Made by a program: the position numbers and the translations under genes. A stretch of DNA of 64,000 nucleotides from Theobroma cacao. Taxonomy: Eukaryota; Streptophyta; Magnoliopsida; Malvales; Malvaceae. The notes under the pieces were generated by a model, which saw nothing but the letters and a program-made list of their open reading frames with translations, made no database searches and was not told the origin of the DNA. The DNA lies in the NCBI RefSeq assembly GCF_000208745.1, contig NC_030851.1, positions 22,127,011 through 22,191,010 on the forward strand, written 5' to 3'. Of the stretch, positions 59,576 through 64,000 are shown one piece after another. Position 1 is the first letter of the stretch. Every line of letters starts with the position of its first letter.

Positions 59576-60534
59576 ATGATGTTAGTTTTATGTTACTTAT
59601 AATTATTTTATGTCGTTATAGGAGTAGAATCAAAAATAATTTTAATTGGTGAAGAAAGGTGCATAATGAACAGTAGCCCTATTTGCATATGTTTTGGTTT
59701 TTCAAGTATATCTCCCATTACAAAAATTCAAATAACATGATTTTTAAAGCATTAGAATTTTAAAGTCTAGGCCGAATATGGTGAGGGAATTGGGGATTTA
59801 ATGGGCTGATTTCTATAGAAAATAATAAAATAATCAAGCATGCCATGTGTCACATGCTTATTGGCCCAATTTTTTAACTTTTTGACTTTTTCTTCTTAAT
59901 TTTCCACCACAAATATTCTGGTATTTATCCAATCCTACCACAATTAAAATCCCTTGGTCTTGACAAGTGCTGGGCCGAAAATTTTACTGATTTGCCCCCG
60001 AGACAAAAAAATTACGATTTTGCCCTTATACTCCGAAATGTACCGGAATCTCATTATTTCTACTTTTCAACCTAAAATAACACTAATATTGATCAATATT
60101 AACCAAATGGGGCAAAAATTGTTTAAAAAAATTTTCGTTTAGTCCACTAGTGGCAAAATTACCATTTTGCCCTTCTGCTCCATAAATACCGGGAATCACA
60201 ATTTTTCACTACTAAACATCATTTTATACTCCAATAATCATAATTATATTTCATATAATTATTCTTGGTCAAATGTGATCAAATCTTGGCTAAAAATCTC
60301 CATTTAATCATCAAATGGTAAAATGACCGTTTTGTCCCTAATTGGTCAATTTTCTGATGGACTCCAAACTGGACCTTGAACTCCAAATCACTATTCTAAG
60401 CCATTCTGTTGGTTTTAAAATTTTCAAATTCCTCTTAGAATTTCTATTTGAACTAGTTCAAGGCTCGATTTAACTTAGTTGTACCACTCGATACAATACC
60501 GTCTTTTAATTGAGCTTGACAGGGTCTCACATGT
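59576..60534. repeat. Mosaic of gypsy LTR fragments
   Basis: About 59670-59760 resembles family-2 LTR text (compare 50170-50250: ACATATGTTTT and ATATCTCCCA). From about 59765 to 60515 it follows the family-1 LTR in the same orientation as 4790-5340 (GGCCGAATATGG, GGGCTGATTT, the TACAATACCGTCTTTTAA end). It appears to be the product of nested insertion followed by deletion. No coding potential. Confidence 0.55.
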
Positions 60535-60810
60535 GTATAGGTTTCAACAAGGCCTCACATGTCCATTTGGAGTATTAGTTGAGGTTAGAGTCAAGCAAAA
60601 GAATCAACAAGACCGGTGAGTGAACTTGCATTGCAAAATCGTTTTGGGAAATATAATTGTGTTTTGTATGAAACATTTGAATGATTTATTTCAACTTTTC
60701 TAAAAAAAAATGTGTGCCGAGGAACAAGCCCTTGATAAAATGTTTTGGTGTTGTGAAAATGTGAAATGTGTAAAAGGACGAACCTATGTGCTACTATATT
60801 ATGTTGATTT

Positions 60811-60830
60811 ATATATATATATATATATAT
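60811..60830. repeat. TA microsatellite
   Basis: Short run of alternating TA in the truncated LTR. Confidence 0.8.
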
Positions 60831-60880
60831 TTACGAATATATGTTGTGCATCGATGAATAATGTTGTGTAATGATATTGA

Positions 60881-61070
60881 CCCGGCTACGTGTAAGTAGG
60901 AGTGCGTATAAGCCGATGTTGACCCGGCTATGTGCGAGTGGGAGTGCGCATAACCCGATGTTGACCCGGCTATGTGTGAGTGGGAGTGCGCATAAGCCGA
61001 TGCTAACTCGGCTATGTGCGAGTAGGGAGTGTGCATAAGCAGATGGTGATGATGACCTGGCTATGACAAT
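60881..61070 (+). repeat. 42-bp minisatellite in LTR
   Basis: Four units beginning CCCGGCTATGTG start at 60881, 60923, 60965 and 61007 (exactly 42 bp apart), then a longer unit and a partial one at 61056. The sister LTR (near 50670-50730) has only about two decayed units, so the tract expanded after the copies separated. Confidence 0.85.
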
Positions 61071-61246
61071 GAATGAAGTGGGGTGGTGTACTTGTTTATA
61101 TATGTGATAGAAAGTTTATGATTATAATATGTGATCGAAATGAATAATGAGAAACTTGATTATTGTCAATGTGTTCACTTTGATGTGCAATATGGTAGGA
61201 ATGGATTTTGTGGCATGTGAAAATCCCTTAATTGTCATCTCCCCTG

Positions 61247-61593
61247 AATCTCGTTGTAGCGAGAAACTTTCAGGTGGTTGGGGCATAATCCATCCCTATT
61301 TGTCACTGTAACAAGAATGAATCTCGCTGCAGGGAGGAAATTTCGTTGCAATGAAAATAAATCTTGCTGCAGCGAGAAACTCTCAGGTTCTAGTGTAGTG
61401 CTTTCATTTAGACGAAGATTTTGACCACTTTTCGGTACGAAATGGGAAAAGTGGTAAACATAAAAGTTGTAGTCCTGCCTCTTATCTTTCTAATGATAAA
61501 AAAAAAAGGTCAATTGGACTTCTGTATTGGGAGATATGATAGAAAAATTGAAACATATGCAAACTAAGACTGTTTCTCGCTGCAGCGAGAAAC
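61247..61593. repeat. Cluster of TTTCTCGCTGCAGCGAGAAA palindromes
   Basis: Copies are centred near 61256, 61308, 61329, 61348, 61369 and 61582; the last is perfect over 22 bp (61572-61593). The four middle copies are spaced 21, 19 and 21 bp. The sister LTR has copies centred near 50157, 50370 and 50410. Confidence 0.85.
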
Positions 61594-62286
61594 TTGCTGC
61601 CATGCTTGCTACCTTGCTTGATTTTGACCTATTTTTCACCCATTTAACTTCATAGATTGATCATGGGTTTTTGAAACACTATGAGGTTATTGATCAAAGT
61701 ATGAAATAAAGGGTTTTTATTAAGAAATTAAATCAATTGCATTGTTTTTGAAATAAGTGCATCATGATTTCCAAGTTCTCCTTATTGACTGCTTGTTCCC
61801 TTCTTATGTTCACTCACTGAGTTTTATACTCAAGTTTTTAAAGTTCATGTTTTCAGATTTGGAGGTAGTTGAGACCTAGATTGAGTTGTCCACATATGCT
61901 CGCCTTCTTGATAGATACTATGGTATCTCAGTAGCTGTACCTTCACCCAAGGTCACTCCGCTGACGATCAAGGGTCTGTTACCTGTGAATGCGTATATGT
62001 AATGTAATCCGCTAGGATTCATATTATAAGCCAATTATGTATATATGATTACTGATCCCACTATGAGTTGGCAAACGGGTGACATTATTTTGACATAATA
62101 AAATTGTGAGTTTTGGGTCACTATAGAATATTACTGAAATATTTTTAGTTCAAAATTTCAATATGTGGTTTTAGAAATGATGGTTGGGAATGATGATCAA
62201 GTTTGCATAAAAAGGCTTGCTTGGCTTAGTGGGCTATGCCTATTGGGCCCATGCGCCGATCATGGCCCGATATTTGGGTTGTGACA

Positions 62287-63075
62287 CTCTTGTTCCCTTT
62301 GGATATCCTATAAACAAGCACACCTTAGTCTTTAGTCCCATCTTTGTAGACTCAGGCTTTAAAACATATGCAAGACATCCCTAAGTTTGCAGATGAAGTA
62401 CAAATCATTTACGCCCTATCCACAGCTCTCATGGTGTCTTAGGCACAACCTTAGATGGAGCAAACATGAGCAAGTACTCAGCAGTTTGTATACAATATCC
62501 TCAAAATGAGATTGGAAAATTAGCATAGGACATCATTGATCTAACCATTTCTAAAAGTGCTTTATTTCTTCTTTCAGCTACACCATTATGCTGAGGTGTT
62601 CTCGGCATTAACAAATTAAAAATTATCCCAATGTTAGTGACATATTGCGAAAATTCATCTAATAAATACTCACCTCTCTGATCTGATTGAAGTTGTTTTG
62701 ATGGCTTGCCTAGCTGCTTTTCAACTTCAGCTTTGAATTCTTTGAACTTTTCATAGGATTCACTTTTTCTGTGCATTAAATACACAGTGCCATGTCTTGA
62801 GTAGTCAACAATAAAAGTTATGAAATATTCACGACCTTCTCTAGCTTCTATGTTCATTGGTCCACACACATCTGTGTGCACCAAGTTTAGAATGTTTGGC
62901 ATTCTGTTACCTTTTTCCTTGAAAGGCCCTTTAGTCATTTTAGATTCAATACAAGACTCACATACTAGCAAAGGACCCTCAACCATGTCTAGTAAAGTAC
63001 CATCCTTTATAAGCCTATTAAGTCTATTTTGATTAATATGACCTAAACGTAGATGCCAAAGATAATTTTGATTTA
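62287..63075 (-). pseudogene. Ty1/copia integrase region
   Basis: A 162-codon open frame (62986-62501) reads CESCIESKMTKGPF (GAG-pre-integrase end), then the DDE core: Asp in VHTDVCGPMN, Asp in LQSDQRGEYL (normally SDRGGEY) and Glu in HNGVAERRNKALLEMVRSMM. Upstream, near 62990-63070, the LRLGHIN... type histidine segment can be followed; downstream (62500-62287) the frame continues through stops with a KTPWELW-like segment to a GYPKGT motif. RT is not present: the sequence is cut by the gypsy LTR at 62286. Confidence 0.8.
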
Positions 63076-63716
63076 TGCATTTGTAGAAAAACTCATAAGC
63101 TCAAGGAAATAAAGATTATAACTTACAATTCCATAACAAATAAAATCTTATTTATATAAATAGTGAGTGTCTCAGTAAAATGAACTGAATATCTAGACTT
63201 TATTAAGCAAAAGACAGAAATCAAATTTCTTTACATCTCTGGAATGTAATAAACATTTTCCAAAACTAAGCTACAACTATAAAGAAATTGAAGAATAATG
63301 GCTCCCACTGTTAATGCTAAAACGAATGTGCCATTTGCCATCCTCATTCGAAACTACCTTTTACTCAATTTTCTCTTTCTTGAAACCCTTGTAAAGAATT
63401 ACAAACATGGTTAATAGCTCCAAAATCTATTATCCAAGTATCTATAGAATCAACCACTAAACAAGCTTCTAACATATTTAGAAAACCGATACCTTGTTTC
63501 CTCTTCTAGATTTCTTCAAGGTAAAGCTTGCAATTTCGCTTCCAACATTCTTTCACACCACAATGGAAACATTTTCCTTTGGTGTTGTCTTTTGAAGCAG
63601 TCTTTTTCTTCATGGGCTTTTTCTTAGCTCCCATTGAGCTTTTAGAAGTTTTTTTATTTCCAGCTATCTTCTTTTTACCCTTAGGTTTGGGCTTAGAAAT
63701 GGAAATTGCATGTGTT
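63076..63716 (-). pseudogene. Ty1/copia protease and zinc-knuckle region
   Basis: Minus strand reads the knuckle CFHCGVKECWKRNC (63524-63567), where the His of CCHC is Cys, followed by KLYLEEI and a stop. Further on, IIDFGAINHVC stands at the retropepsin site, with Phe in place of the Ser of DSG. The rest is decayed, with many stops and shifts. Confidence 0.65.
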
Positions 63717-64000
63717 TTAAGCTTTTTTTTTTTTCAAATCAAGAACCTTCTCCACATTTTGGAGATCATTCATTAGCCCACATAGGGTGTAATCCCTAAT
63801 GTGCAGTTCATAATCCAATTTGAACTGTGAAAATGACGAATTCAAGCTATGAATGATCATTGATATTTGCGTTTCGGCATCTATCTCAACACCATTTAGT
63901 TCTGCCTCATTAAGACAAGAGATCATTATTAGCATGTAATCTCTAACTAGCTCCCTAAGTTTCTACTTAAGGTCCTTAAAAGCATTGATTGCTTTCACCT
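63717..64000 (-). pseudogene. Ty1/copia gag (UBN2), cut by the window edge
   Basis: Open from 63935 to 63717 and readable upstream to the edge: ELVRDYMLIMISCLNEAELNGVEIDAETQISMIIHSLNSSFSQFKLDYELH ... LMNDLQNVEKVLDL, the C-terminal half of the copia gag, ending in a Lys run before the knuckle. Upstream there is at least one stop. The 5' end of the element lies beyond 64000. Confidence 0.8.

Larger units (their letters stand above)
60535..62286 (+). repeat. Truncated gypsy LTR, family 2, inverted relative to 49461-51999
   Basis: Co-linear with the reverse complement of 49461 to about 51060, through blocks such as CGGTGAGTGAACTTGCATT and GAACAAGCCCTTGATAAA; the end reads TTGGGTTGTGACA at 62286. 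The first 900 or so bases of the LTR are absent. It sits directly against copia integrase sequence. Being inverted, it cannot be the 5' LTR of the neighbouring gypsy element. Confidence 0.75.

Noticed and set aside
60809..61036. Open frame on the minus strand with repeated HSHIAGST units, resembling a repetitive protein
   Set aside because: It is the translation of the 42-bp minisatellite (42 is divisible by 3) in an LTR; there is no promoter, homology or conservation in the sister LTR.
60881..61070. Regular repeats that could suggest a CRISPR-like array
   Set aside because: Units are directly adjacent without unique spacers, and this is a plant nuclear LTR.
60535..62286. Reading this LTR as the 5' LTR of the 49461-59575 gypsy element
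   Set aside because: It is in the opposite orientation to the 3' LTR and lacks its first 900 bases and any primer site next to gag.
43141..64000. A functional gene in the right flank
   Set aside because: Every readable protein segment belongs to copia or gypsy gag-pol with stops and frameshifts; no host gene, tRNA or rRNA was recognised.

Overview
The window reads as a piece of a land-plant (eudicot) nuclear genome: AT-rich, with long spliceosomal introns and densely nested LTR retrotransposons. The LTR families (very long Ty3/gypsy LTRs, a gag starting MPPRR, copia elements primed by initiator-Met tRNA) would fit Malvaceae, but that placement is only an impression.

One cellular gene is present. 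On the minus strand, 22 exons between 42313 and 19668 splice to a complete 1095-residue organellar (bacterial-type) isoleucyl-tRNA synthetase, the counterpart of Arabidopsis OVA2. The reading frame is intact across all 21 junctions. It has HMGH and KMSKS active-site signatures, a CP1 editing domain, a C-terminal Cys4 zinc motif and a targeting extension. Intron 5 uses a GC donor. Intron 4 holds a broken second copy of exon 4, next to the real one, and intron 8 holds a separate, almost perfect 161-bp tandem duplication.

Left flank (1-17330): a minus-strand gypsy element has a gag lacking its core domain and no recognisable pol (1-2427), with its 3-kb 5' LTR at 2428-5429. It lies in a remnant of another gypsy LTR, which in turn lies in a copia LTR. 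That copia LTR is also split by a 3.1-kb gypsy solo LTR (6284-9382). A second copia element (gag, primer site, 5' LTR) follows at 11936-16715, and its LTR is split by another gypsy LTR (13689-16612) that contains the only assembly gap. 17331-19600 is unrecognised intergenic DNA.

Right flank (43141-64000): a copia LTR plus gag is interrupted by a copia solo LTR with a perfect TAACA target duplication (45056-46259). Next comes a gypsy LTR remnant split by another copia solo LTR (46743-48826). A decayed chromodomain-type gypsy element then runs on the minus strand (3' LTR 49461-51999, pol and gag up to about 59575). Its chromodomain is split by a gypsy solo LTR (52182-55158). Mosaic LTR fragments follow, then a truncated inverted LTR (60535-62286) and a copia gag-pol running off the right edge.

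The most unusual signal is a recurring architecture in four different LTR families. Each carries its own private short palindrome, repeated in a cluster with centres about 20-22 bp (two helical turns) apart. In three of them the palindromes form pairs that recur every 53-73 bp. Two clusters lie shortly upstream of a convincing or plausible TATA box, and a third is followed by a weak TATA-like stretch.
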